Shown: positions 40,433 to 48,140 of the stretch, piece after piece | Numbering within the stretch: position 1 is the first letter of the stretch | Layout: every line of letters starts with the position of its first letter | NCBI RefSeq assembly: GCF_030295745.1 | Contig: NZ_AP027291.1 | Span: 248,001 to 312,000 of the forward strand | From: Mycolicibacterium sp. TUM20985 | Lineage (GTDB): Bacteria; Actinomycetota; Actinomycetes; Mycobacteriales; Mycobacteriaceae | Reading direction: 5' to 3' | Length of the DNA: 64,000 nucleotides | Notes under the pieces: model-generated | Database searches by the model: none | Seen by the model: the letters and a program-made list of their open reading frames with translations, nothing else | What the model was told of the DNA's origin: nothing | Position numbers and translations under genes: made by a program

Positions 40433-41322
40433 CGGGATTCCCGTTCTCCAGCGGCGACGACCGGCAGCGCGACGGTGCGACACAGGTCGGCGACGGTGTC
40501 CGCAATGGCGTCTCGCGCGGCGGCCAGGGGCTTGCGCGGATCGTTGGCGGTGGAATCGACGGCGAGCGCGGCGCGCAGTGCGGCGGTGTAGGCCACGTTG
40601 AGTGCGGTCCCGACGTTGATCTTCCGGATGCCGGCGCCGACGGCACCGCGGAGTTGGTCGTCGGATACGCCCGAAGAACCGTGCAGCACGAGAGGTGTCC
40701 TGACGGCTGCTGCGAGGCGCCCGATCAACTCGACGTCGAGTTCGGCGTCGCGAGTGGTCATTGCATGTGTGCTGCCCACCGCAACGGCCAGGCCGTCGAC
40801 CTCCGTCGCGCCGGCGTAGGCGGCCGCCTCGTCGGGATCGGTCCGGACGCCGGCGGCATGCGCCCCCAGGGTCTGCCCGTCCTTGCCGCCGATTTCGCCG
40901 AGCTCGGCCTCCACCCACAGCCCGGCGCGGTGCCCGTGCTCGACGAACGCGCGAGTCCGATCCACGTTGTCGCCGTAGGGCAGGTGTGCCGCGTCGACCA
41001 TGATCGAGCTGACGCCGAGTCGGGCTGCGGAATCGATGGCTTCGGTGATGAGCGCGCCGTCCTGGAAATGGTCGAGATGGATCGCCAGTGGAACCGAGGA
41101 CCGTGCGGCGATCTGCGCGCAGGCGGACACCAGCGGCGCGATTCGGCCGCCATGGAAGCGGACCGTGTTCTCGCTGACCTGCAGAATGGCGGGGATGCCG
41201 GCACGTTCCGCTCCCTCGGCGATGCCCTCGGCGTGCTCGATGGTCACGACGTTGAAGGCGAGCACCGCGGTGCTCTCGGCGACGGCCGCGGCGATCAGGT
41301 CGGCGGTCGCGGCACTGCTCAC
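40429..41322 (-). CDS. gatY: class II aldolase (GatY/KbaY type)
   Basis: Zinc-dependent aldolase of 297 residues that would split tagatose- or fructose-1,6-bisphosphate. Zinc and substrate residues fit the family: HLDHF near residue 88, SIMVDAAHLPYG, VGSTHAM and VLHGSSGVSD. Small departures (DAAH instead of DGSH and STHA instead of THG) suggest a specialised substrate. GTG at 41322 was chosen because earlier codons lie in the operator region. It is the first gene of the operon. Confidence 0.85.
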   Translation of the reverse strand: MSSAATADLIAAAVAESTAVLAFNVVTIEHAEGIAEGAERAGIPAILQVSENTVRFHGGRIAPLVSACAQIAARSSVPLAIHLDHFQDGALITEAIDSAARLGVSSIMVDAAHLPYGDNVDRTRAFVEHGHRAGLWVEAELGEIGGKDGQTLGAHAAGVRTDPDEAAAYAGATEVDGLAVAVGSTHAMTTRDAELDVELIGRLAAAVRTPLVLHGSSGVSDDQLRGAVGAGIRKINVGTALNVAYTAALRAALAVDSTANDPRKPLAAARDAIADTVADLCRTVALPVVAAGERESR

Positions 41323-41410
41323 GAGGTCACCCGTGGATGTGGGTGTGACGTGGGGAACATTCTTCGAGCATGAGAAGCTCACTCAAAGCGCGCAACACAA
41401 ACGGGCAAAA

Positions 41411-41429
41411 CGATCAGTAAAACTGATCG
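41411..41429. promoter_or_regulatory. perfect palindrome, likely DeoR operator
   Basis: CGATCAGT-AAA-ACTGATCG is a perfect eight-base inverted repeat with a three-base spacer in the divergent region between gatY and the DeoR gene. Its location, 30 bases before the DeoR start and 89 before gatY, fits a site where the repressor blocks both directions. Confidence 0.65.
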
Positions 41430-41458
41430 GGCAATCGCCGTTCCAGGGAGTGTCAGCA

Positions 41459-42247
41459 ATGTCGATCAAGCGCAATGACCGGTTGCGTGCGGTGCTGTCG
41501 CTACTGCGCGACCGTGGCGAAGTCGCGTCCCAGGTGCTCTGCACCGAGCTCGGCGTCTCGGTCGCCACGCTGCGCCGCGATCTGAATGAACTCGAGGAGC
41601 AGGGGCTGCTGGTCCGGACCCACGGCGGTGCCCGCGCCCTCGATCCGAGCGGCAGCGAGATCCCGGTGCGCCTGCGCGATCATCGGATGGTCGCCATCAA
41701 GCGCCGGATCGCCCACCATGCAGCCGCGTTGGTGCCGGCGGGTCCGCAAGCCGTCGCGCTGACCGGCGGCGTCACGACCGGCGAGGTCGCCCGATCACTC
41801 AAGGGACGGCCCAACATGACGATCGTGACGAACTCGCTGACGATCGCCGCCGACTGCGCGGTGGATGCGCACATGAAGGTGATCGCGACGGGCGGGTTGG
41901 TGCGGGCCAACACCCTCGAGGCCGTCGGCCCCATGTCGGAGCACGCATTCCAGGTGATCACCGTCGGCACTGCGGTGCTGGGAGCCGACGGGATGTCCGC
42001 CGAGATCGGCGCCACCACGTTCGACGAGGCGGAGGCCCGCACCGCCATCGCCATGGCGGCGAATGCCCAACGCGTCGTCGTCGCCGTCGACGGTTCGAAG
42101 ATCGGGAAGGTCACCCTCGCAAAGATGGTGCCACTCAGTGAAATTCACCATTTGGTGACCGACTCGACCGCCAATCCTCAACAGCTGGAACGCATCGCGG
42201 CTGCCGGTGTCCACGTCCACGTGGTCACGGTCGACGACGACGCGTGA
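41459..42247 (+). CDS. DeoR-family repressor of the amino-sugar operon
   Basis: Regulator of 262 residues. The N-terminal DeoR helix-turn-helix is QVLCTELGVSVATLRRDLNE, followed by EEQGLLVRTHGGA, the family signature. The C-terminal sugar-phosphate sensor shows ALTGGVTTGEVA, FDEAEARTAIAMAA and VAVDGSKIGKV. It likely senses a phosphorylated sugar made by the operon. ATG at 41459 follows GGGAG (about eight bases). It diverges from gatY across a palindrome. Confidence 0.9.
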   Translation: MSIKRNDRLRAVLSLLRDRGEVASQVLCTELGVSVATLRRDLNELEEQGLLVRTHGGARALDPSGSEIPVRLRDHRMVAIKRRIAHHAAALVPAGPQAVALTGGVTTGEVARSLKGRPNMTIVTNSLTIAADCAVDAHMKVIATGGLVRANTLEAVGPMSEHAFQVITVGTAVLGADGMSAEIGATTFDEAEARTAIAMAANAQRVVVAVDGSKIGKVTLAKMVPLSEIHHLVTDSTANPQQLERIAAAGVHVHVVTVDDDA

Positions 42248-42257
42248 ACGCCGTGGT

Positions 42258-43112
42258 TCAGGGCGTGCCCTGCAACCCCGAATCGCGAATGGCCTCGGCC
42301 AGCGGTTCCAGCACGGCGGGGTCGTACGGCGGCGGCAGGTAGATGATCGCCAGGTCCAGTCCCTCCGCGCCGAGCGCGACGCAGTCTTCGACGAGCTTGC
42401 GGTAGTCGCGGTCCTCGCCGAGTCGGACGTGGGCCGAGAGGGTGATCTCCTTGGGATCGCGGCCGATGTCCTTGCAGCGGGCCGCCAGCACGTCGCGCTT
42501 CTGCGCGAACTCCGCAGGCGTGCCGCCGACGAAGTTCCAATGATCGGCGTACTTGGCGGTGAGGGGCAGCGTCCGCTTCTCGCCGCTGCCGCCGATGCAG
42601 ATCGGCGGGTGCGGCTGCTGCGGGCCCTTTGGTTCGTTGCGGGCGTCCTTGAGCTGGTAGTACTTGCCGTCGAAGGTCGTCGACTCCTTGGTGAGCAGGC
42701 TGGTCAACACTTCGCAGGCCTCCTCGAAGCGGTCGAAACGCTCCCTGATGGTGCCCAGCTCGATGCCGTAGGCCCCGGACTCCTCCTCGTTCCAGCCGGC
42801 GCCGATGCCGAGTTCGAGGCGGCCGTTCGAGACGACGTCGAGGGCTGATGCCATGTTGGCCAGGACGGCGGGATGGCGGTAGTGGATGCCGGTGACGAGC
42901 ACGCCGACGCGCAGACGCTTGGTGGCCTGCGCCAGCGCGGTCAGCGTGATCCACCCCTCCAGGCATGGGCCCGAGGAGTCGGAGAAGATCGGATAGAAGT
43001 GGTCGAATGTCCAGCCGGACTCGTAGACGTCGATGTCGTCAGCGGTCTGCCAGATGGGCAGCATCTCCGACCAGGTGGTGTTCTGCGGGGAGGTCTTGAA
43101 GGCGAATCGCAC
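42258..43112 (-). CDS. LLM-class F420-dependent oxidoreductase
   Basis: TIM-barrel luciferase-like protein of 284 residues. Signature segments are WTFDHFYPIFSDSSGPCLEG, RLRVGVLVTGIHYRHPAVLA and GRLELGIGAGWNEEESGAYG, typical of F420-binding oxidoreductases in mycobacteria. Substrate unknown. GTG at 43112 starts the strand VRFAFKTSPQN; the longer frame upstream is a shadow. It converges on the DeoR gene. Confidence 0.82.
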   Translation of the reverse strand: MRFAFKTSPQNTTWSEMLPIWQTADDIDVYESGWTFDHFYPIFSDSSGPCLEGWITLTALAQATKRLRVGVLVTGIHYRHPAVLANMASALDVVSNGRLELGIGAGWNEEESGAYGIELGTIRERFDRFEEACEVLTSLLTKESTTFDGKYYQLKDARNEPKGPQQPHPPICIGGSGEKRTLPLTAKYADHWNFVGGTPAEFAQKRDVLAARCKDIGRDPKEITLSAHVRLGEDRDYRKLVEDCVALGAEGLDLAIIYLPPPYDPAVLEPLAEAIRDSGLQGTP

Positions 43113-43176
43113 TCTATTCAGCCTAGACCCGTCCGCTGGGGGTCGTCGATGAGTTCTTCCATCGACGCGGGTCGGT

Positions 43177-43755
43177 ATGGGCATGATCGACATGACCTCT
43201 GCATGTGCCAGGACCGCGAACGTGCTGGCCGCCGTGACCGATGACCAACTCGACCGATCCACCCCGTGCTCGAAACTCGCACTGCGCGAGCTGATGGCTC
43301 ACGTGGGTGGGCTCGGTGTGGCCTTCGCCGCGGCCGCCCGAAAGGAATTTGGCGAGCTCACCGACGGCCCACCCGGCGACGGCGGCTACCACCTGGAGGG
43401 CGGCTGGCGGGAGTCCTACCCGGCGAATCTGGCCGGCCTCGCCGAGGCGTGGCGCGACCCCGGCGCGTGGGACGGGATGACCCGGGTCGGCGGCGTGGAT
43501 CTGCCCGGCGAGGTCTGCGGAATGGTCGGGCTCACCGAGGTCGTCGTGCACGGGTGGGACGTCGCGGTCGCGACCGGGCAGAATCACGAGTTCGACGACG
43601 ACGTGGCCGAGGCAGTACTCGCGCATCTCGCCGGGTTCGCGGCCGACGGTCCGGTCGAGGGGCTCTTCAAGGCACCCGTCGAAATCAGTTCCGGTGCAAC
43701 GACATTCGAGCGTGCACTGGCGCTGAGCGGACGTGACCCGGGCTGGCGCGCTTAG
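43177..43755 (+). CDS. TIGR03086-family metal-binding/mycothiol-dependent-type protein
   Basis: DinB/maleylpyruvate-isomerase-like protein of 192 residues. It has the helical N-terminus with DDQLDRSTPCSKLALRELM and LMAHVGGL, and the later LTEVVVHGWDVAVATGQ, which supply the metal His ligands in this family. Many members act with mycothiol, but no reaction can be assigned. ATG at 43177 or two codons later. It ends overlapping the convergent propeller gene by four bases. Confidence 0.78.
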   Translation: MGMIDMTSACARTANVLAAVTDDQLDRSTPCSKLALRELMAHVGGLGVAFAAAARKEFGELTDGPPGDGGYHLEGGWRESYPANLAGLAEAWRDPGAWDGMTRVGGVDLPGEVCGMVGLTEVVVHGWDVAVATGQNHEFDDDVAEAVLAHLAGFAADGPVEGLFKAPVEISSGATTFERALALSGRDPGWRA

Positions 43756-45158
43756 CTCGGCGCGACGAGTGACATCAATTCGGTTCCGTCATCGGATAAT
43801 TGGACGAGCGTGGTGTTGATGCGCCAGACGTCCCGAAACGAGCCAATGGGCGATTCGATGGACCACAGCACGTCGCAGGTGGCGAGATCGATCGCCTTGG
43901 TGACTAGCCCGACGTTGGGATTGCCGGATTCGAAGAGGGCAGCCTTGCCGTCTGTGGCGAGGTATCCGCCGAGGTAGACCTTGCAGTCCTTGCCTCTCTG
44001 ACCAGTGGTGAGATCGTACTGCTCCGTAACACTTCCGGCCACGGACGTCAAGAGTCGAGCGCCGACGAGAATGGCTACGTCTCCCGGTCCAAAGCGTGAA
44101 ATTTCGGCGAGTAACTCCCCCCGATCGCTAAATACTGTTGACTGCGGCGAGGATTCGACGATTGGCACGTCTGCAGGCCCGGGCGACAAGAATCCCGAAC
44201 CCTCCACTGCGCCAAGCCTTCGACCCGTTTCGTCGAAGAACTCCACTCCATCCGGGGTCGAACTACGTTCGTCTGCACTTACTTCTACCGCGAATCCTCC
44301 CGGATAGGTCGCTGCTGAAAACGTACGACGGCCAGGGGTTACGTCCGGTGTGATGACGGTGCCGTCGACGACGGAGAAGACTTCCGTTCGGTCTCCTCCG
44401 GCCTCCTGGGTAGCGAGTGTCTGCGGCGCAAGGCCGGTCTCGGAGAATCCGGGTTGCAGCGAGCCCTTACCTGGAACGAACCACGTTGTCTCAGCCTTCG
44501 CCCCGATTCCATAGATGCCTTGGCCCAGTGTTCCGGCGAGGGCGTAGAGGCCGACTTGTCGAACACCCAGTTTCCCGGGCGAGACTTGAAGGTCGCTAAG
44601 CCCCGTGTATGTCACGGTGCCGGTCACAGCGTCGATGATCCATGCGGTGCTGCTTTGCGCCACACCGTCGCGGACATTGCCACGAAGACATAGGAGCGCT
44701 GTCGGGCCGTTCAAGAAGCAATATGGTGCGGTCGGCCCCGCATCGAGAGGCACCGGGTCGAAGCTCCGTTGCCCCGCCACCGTATCGACACCAATCAACG
44801 ACCATTGCCATCCGAGGGCGTTGGGGCTGGCGCCCATGAAGTAACCCCTGTCCTCGAGTGCGCCAACGAAGGCGTGAGACCAGTAAGGGTCATCAGCCGT
44901 AGTGATCCTGCTGCCGTCGGGTAAGCCAATCTCGCTCAATCGGAGAGTCCACCCGGGTACTGGCCGTGTCTGCATGGGGGACGTGAGACGACTTTCGGGC
45001 GGCGGCGTCCAATCAGGATGAACGGAGAGGACTTTGTCGCCACGTGTCCACCACGCCACCGATAGTGCTACTGCAACGACAGTGAGTGCGACGACGATCA
45101 CAACGATCGGCCACCTACGCCGGCCGCGAGGCGGACTGAGTACTGGCTCGTAACTCAA
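43752..45158 (-). CDS. membrane-anchored propeller-like protein of the Esp locus
   Basis: Unrecognised protein of 468 residues. One membrane helix (WPIVVIVVALTVVAVALSVAW) lies near residues 16-36, with the rest predicted outside. The outer part has repeats typical of PQQ-like propellers, for example TAWIIDAVTGTVTYTG, VTEQYDLTTGQRGKDC and IDLATCDVLWSIESP. It follows the EspH-like gene 59 bases later on the same strand and shares its lower GC. A role at the membrane for the secreted Esp proteins is inference. Confidence 0.6.
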   Translation of the reverse strand: MSYEPVLSPPRGRRRWPIVVIVVALTVVAVALSVAWWTRGDKVLSVHPDWTPPPESRLTSPMQTRPVPGWTLRLSEIGLPDGSRITTADDPYWSHAFVGALEDRGYFMGASPNALGWQWSLIGVDTVAGQRSFDPVPLDAGPTAPYCFLNGPTALLCLRGNVRDGVAQSSTAWIIDAVTGTVTYTGLSDLQVSPGKLGVRQVGLYALAGTLGQGIYGIGAKAETTWFVPGKGSLQPGFSETGLAPQTLATQEAGGDRTEVFSVVDGTVITPDVTPGRRTFSAATYPGGFAVEVSADERSSTPDGVEFFDETGRRLGAVEGSGFLSPGPADVPIVESSPQSTVFSDRGELLAEISRFGPGDVAILVGARLLTSVAGSVTEQYDLTTGQRGKDCKVYLGGYLATDGKAALFESGNPNVGLVTKAIDLATCDVLWSIESPIGSFRDVWRINTTLVQLSDDGTELMSLVAPS

Positions 45159-45217
45159 TCGAACTTCACCTTGCCTTTGTCTGATGCAGTCTCTCGACGA
45201 GTGCTGATTGCAGCTCG

Positions 45218-45676
45218 TCAGCCTAGGTCGCTGGTGTAATGCGCCGTGAACATGCGCGACCTTTCGTCGCGAACTGCCTCAGGTGATGGCAAGCGGAGCT
45301 CACGCTCAAGAAAGCTGCGCGTGGCCGCGGCATCGTGCCCCAGGCGCTGGAAGACTGTGCTCGCGAGTGCGTGTTGAGCGGCGAGCGCTTGCAACTGAGC
45401 GAGTTTCGCAAGCATTGCTATCTCGTCTGCAAGCTCTCGCTCCGTCATGCGGGTGACCGCTCGTTCCAGCTCGACTCTCACCGGCTGCCCGCTGATCAGG
45501 GCGGTGACGGCCACGGTTCCCGATGGATTCCTAGCCGTGAACAGGAGAGTCCGTACGTCGTCGTCCGACTCCTCGTCGGCGTGGCTCGCGACGCTCGGCT
45601 CCCAATTGCCTTCCGGCTGCTTCGCGAGATACCCAGTGCCGTCGTCTTCCCACGGCATGTCCGATTCATGTGCCAT
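45218..45676 (-). CDS. EspH-like ESX-1 chaperone-type protein
   Basis: Protein of 152 residues. The acidic N-terminus is followed by LLFTARNPSGTVAVTALISG, MTERELADEIAMLAKLAQLQ and LRLPSPEAVRDERSRMFTAHY, which line up with remembered EspH (Rv3867) segments (LFTVTNPQGSVSVSTLMDG, MSEAQLADEI, LNLPTPEE). EspH is a cytosolic chaperone for EspE. ATG at 45676. It sits after EspF-like and EspE-like genes in the same order as espE-espF-(espG)-espH. Confidence 0.72.
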   Translation of the reverse strand: MAHESDMPWEDDGTGYLAKQPEGNWEPSVASHADEESDDDVRTLLFTARNPSGTVAVTALISGQPVRVELERAVTRMTERELADEIAMLAKLAQLQALAAQHALASTVFQRLGHDAAATRSFLERELRLPSPEAVRDERSRMFTAHYTSDLG

Positions 45677-45706
45677 TGCGTCTCACGATCTTCTCGAGCA
45701 CACCAA

Positions 45707-46030
45707 TCAGGCTTTGATGGCCCCGCCGAGGCTTCGGCCGGCCCGATAGTCAGCGTCGTTGTAGTTGGTCGCCGCTGTCGTGAGCTGTTCAGCCATCCGG
45801 GCCGACTTCTCGTGCAGACTCTGCCCGGCGGACTTGCGCGCAGCCTCAGCGGCGGAGAGCGCAATATTCGTAACCTGGCACACCAATCCGTGTGTGCGAG
45901 ACACTGTTTCAGCCACATTACCCGTCGATCTATTGGCGCCGATGAATAGATCCGAGGCGTGACGTTGGTTGTCCGACAGCCGTGCAACGTGGTCCGTAAC
46001 AATCTTGAGGTTCTGCTCTGCGGAAGTCAT
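45707..46030 (-). CDS. EspF/EspC-like ESX-secreted protein
   Basis: Protein of 107 residues with no signal peptide, matching the DUF2580 (EspC) family: VSRTHGLVCQVTNIALS parallels EspC THGPYCSQF, and the C-terminus carries YNDAD at residues 90-94, the YxxxD secretion motif that targets type VII systems. It likely pairs with the EspE-like protein upstream. ATG at 46030 was chosen because the upstream frame is unrelated. Lower GC than flanking genes. Confidence 0.75.
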   Translation of the reverse strand: MTSAEQNLKIVTDHVARLSDNQRHASDLFIGANRSTGNVAETVSRTHGLVCQVTNIALSAAEAARKSAGQSLHEKSARMAEQLTTAATNYNDADYRAGRSLGGAIKA

Positions 46031-46082
46031 CAGTCCCCTTCGCGTCGTAGTCTTCGACCGACTGACCGTTCTGTGTGGAAAG

Positions 46083-47018
46083 TCATGACGGCGGTGACTG
46101 AGAATGCCCGAGAGGTTCTGCCGGCGGACCGTATTCGATCGGCGCCTCGGGTGAGGGGGATGTGTAGTCCGCCCCCGGTTGAACCCTGCCTGGGAGGTCG
46201 TTCTGGTCATCCCTCGGATCGATGAATGGAGCATCTTGGCCTACATCGCGGGGTGCGTCGCTCAATGCGGCTTCTATGATCTCGTTGTACATACCGACGC
46301 ACTGGCGGATCCTTAGCGCGTTTTCGAGCGAGTTCTGCGCAAGGATTGCCATGGTGGAGTTCGTCGTGGCCAATGCCGCTGCGGCCGCGGCCGCGTCGGC
46401 GGCCAACTTCGCGGCGTTCGCACCAGGAACGAAGTTGACGATTGCAGTTGCCAGGCCGTAGTCGTACAAGTACTGCGAGGTTTCGTCCAGGGTCCGGCGG
46501 GAACGACTGACCTGGTCGGCCTCGACCGACAGCACTTCGGCAATTGCGGTGTCCGCAACCTGCGCATTGGACGTCAGACGTCGATGAGAGTCATTCGCCT
46601 CCTTGTACGCGCGACTGGCGGCACCGTCCCAACGGTCGTCGTGAGGCTCAGCATCAATCAGTACCTCAACGCATTCGGCTAGACGCGTCGCGGACGATCG
46701 ATATCCATCACCGTCCTCTGGCTCGCCAGAGCCCGTGAGCTTCTTCTCCCCTTCGATCACCAACTGCGCCGCGGACAGGATCGGTGAATCAGCCAGCTTG
46801 CCGACGGTGCCGGCATAACGTGACGAGACTCTTCCAAGGCTCACGCCGAGATCGCCGACGCCATTGAGAACGTCACCCACGTCGCCGATCAATTTCCGAC
46901 CGTCCGTTGCGGCTCCGTGAACGTCGCCGGTCAACACATTCCCGAGGAAGCTCGGTACGTCCTCGATGCCGCTACGGACTCCGTCGACGAGATTGAAGAA
47001 GTCTTCGCCTAGCCCCAC
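46083..47018 (-). CDS. EspE/EspA-like ESX-secreted protein
   Basis: Protein of 311 residues of the EspA/EspE type. A predicted WXG-like turn RWDGAASRAYKEA lies near residue 130, flanked by long helices (ECVEVLIDAEPHDD and VEADQVSRSRRTLDETSQYL), then a hydrophobic Ala-rich stretch (NFVPGANAAKLAADAAAAAA) that could enter membranes. The last 55 residues are Pro/Asp-rich. No own YxxxD/E tail was seen; the EspF-like partner supplies one. ATG at 47018 is the first gene of this unit. Confidence 0.65.
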   Translation of the reverse strand: MGLGEDFFNLVDGVRSGIEDVPSFLGNVLTGDVHGAATDGRKLIGDVGDVLNGVGDLGVSLGRVSSRYAGTVGKLADSPILSAAQLVIEGEKKLTGSGEPEDGDGYRSSATRLAECVEVLIDAEPHDDRWDGAASRAYKEANDSHRRLTSNAQVADTAIAEVLSVEADQVSRSRRTLDETSQYLYDYGLATAIVNFVPGANAAKLAADAAAAAAALATTNSTMAILAQNSLENALRIRQCVGMYNEIIEAALSDAPRDVGQDAPFIDPRDDQNDLPGRVQPGADYTSPSPEAPIEYGPPAEPLGHSQSPPS

Positions 47019-47129
47019 GCGCGCTCCCTTCCGCTGATCGAGCCTAGCAACGCATCACGGCTCCCGATGGCACCAATTACGCGTCGACCTGGATGTTGGG
47101 AGCACGCGTGCAACAGGCACACTGGAGCA

Positions 47130-48137
47130 ATGGACCCAGTGACAGCGCTGCGCCAGATTGCCTATTACAAGGACCGGGCCCGCGAGGACTCGCGCCGGGT
47201 GATGGCCTACCGCAACGCGGCCGACGTCGTCGAACGGCTGGACGACGCGGCCCGCGAGAAGCACGGCAAGGCCAACAGCTGGCAGACGCTGCCCGGCGTC
47301 GGCCCCAAGACCGCGAAGGTGATCGCGCAGGCCTGGTCCGGTCGCGAGCCCGACGCTCTGGTCGAACTACGTTCGGCAGCAAAGGATCTCGGCGGTGGCG
47401 AGATCCGAGCTTCGCTCAAGGGCGACCTGCACCTGCACTCCAACTGGTCCGACGGCTCTGCGCCGATCTCGGAGATGATGGCCGCCGCCAAGTCCTTGGG
47501 TCACGAGTACTGCGCCTTGACCGACCACTCGCCGCGCCTGACCGTGGCCAACGGCCTGTCCCCGGACCGCCTGCGCGAGCAGCTCGACATCATCGACGAA
47601 CTGCGAGAGACGTTCGCGCCCATGAGAATTCTGACCGGCATCGAGGTCGACATCCTCGATGACGGCAGCCTGGACCAGGAGGACGACCTGCTCCAGCGGC
47701 TGGACATCGTCGTGGCCAGCGTGCACTCCAAGCTCAAGATGGAGTCCGTGGCAATGACGCGTCGCATGGTGCGCGCGGTGTCGGGTGGTCAGGCCGACGT
47801 GCTGGGCCACTGCACCGGCAGGCTCGTCGAGGGCGGCCGTGGCATCCGGGCGGAATCCGCGTTCGACGCCGAGGCCGTGTTCACCGCCTGCCGCGATCAC
47901 GGCACGGCCGTGGAGATCAATTCTCGGCCGGAGCGTCGGGATCCACCGACGCGGCTGCTGACGATGGCCCTGGAGATCGGCTGCGACTTCTCCATCGACA
48001 CCGACGCCCACGCGCCGGGGCAACTGGACTTCCTCGGCTACGGCGCTCAGCGGGCCCTCGACCACGGCGTCCCCGTCGAGCGGATCGTCAACACCTGGCC
48101 CGTGGAGAAGCTGCTCGGCTGGACGCAGGCCGGGTAG
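47130..48137 (+). CDS. PHP-domain phosphoesterase with HhH motif (Rv3856c-like)
   Basis: Protein of 335 residues. The N-terminal helix-hairpin-helix LPGVGPKTAKVIAQA (near residue 54) is followed by a PHP metallohydrolase domain: GDLHLHSNWSDGSAPI, CALTDHSPRL, GIEVDILDDG, VVASVHSKL and SIDTDAHAP supply the metal His/Asp ligands. The combination resembles PolX without its polymerase domain. It may process DNA ends or act as a phosphatase. ATG at 47130. It lies next to ethR in M. tuberculosis also. Confidence 0.82.
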   Translation: MDPVTALRQIAYYKDRAREDSRRVMAYRNAADVVERLDDAAREKHGKANSWQTLPGVGPKTAKVIAQAWSGREPDALVELRSAAKDLGGGEIRASLKGDLHLHSNWSDGSAPISEMMAAAKSLGHEYCALTDHSPRLTVANGLSPDRLREQLDIIDELRETFAPMRILTGIEVDILDDGSLDQEDDLLQRLDIVVASVHSKLKMESVAMTRRMVRAVSGGQADVLGHCTGRLVEGGRGIRAESAFDAEAVFTACRDHGTAVEINSRPERRDPPTRLLTMALEIGCDFSIDTDAHAPGQLDFLGYGAQRALDHGVPVERIVNTWPVEKLLGWTQAG

Positions 48138-48140
48138 GGG

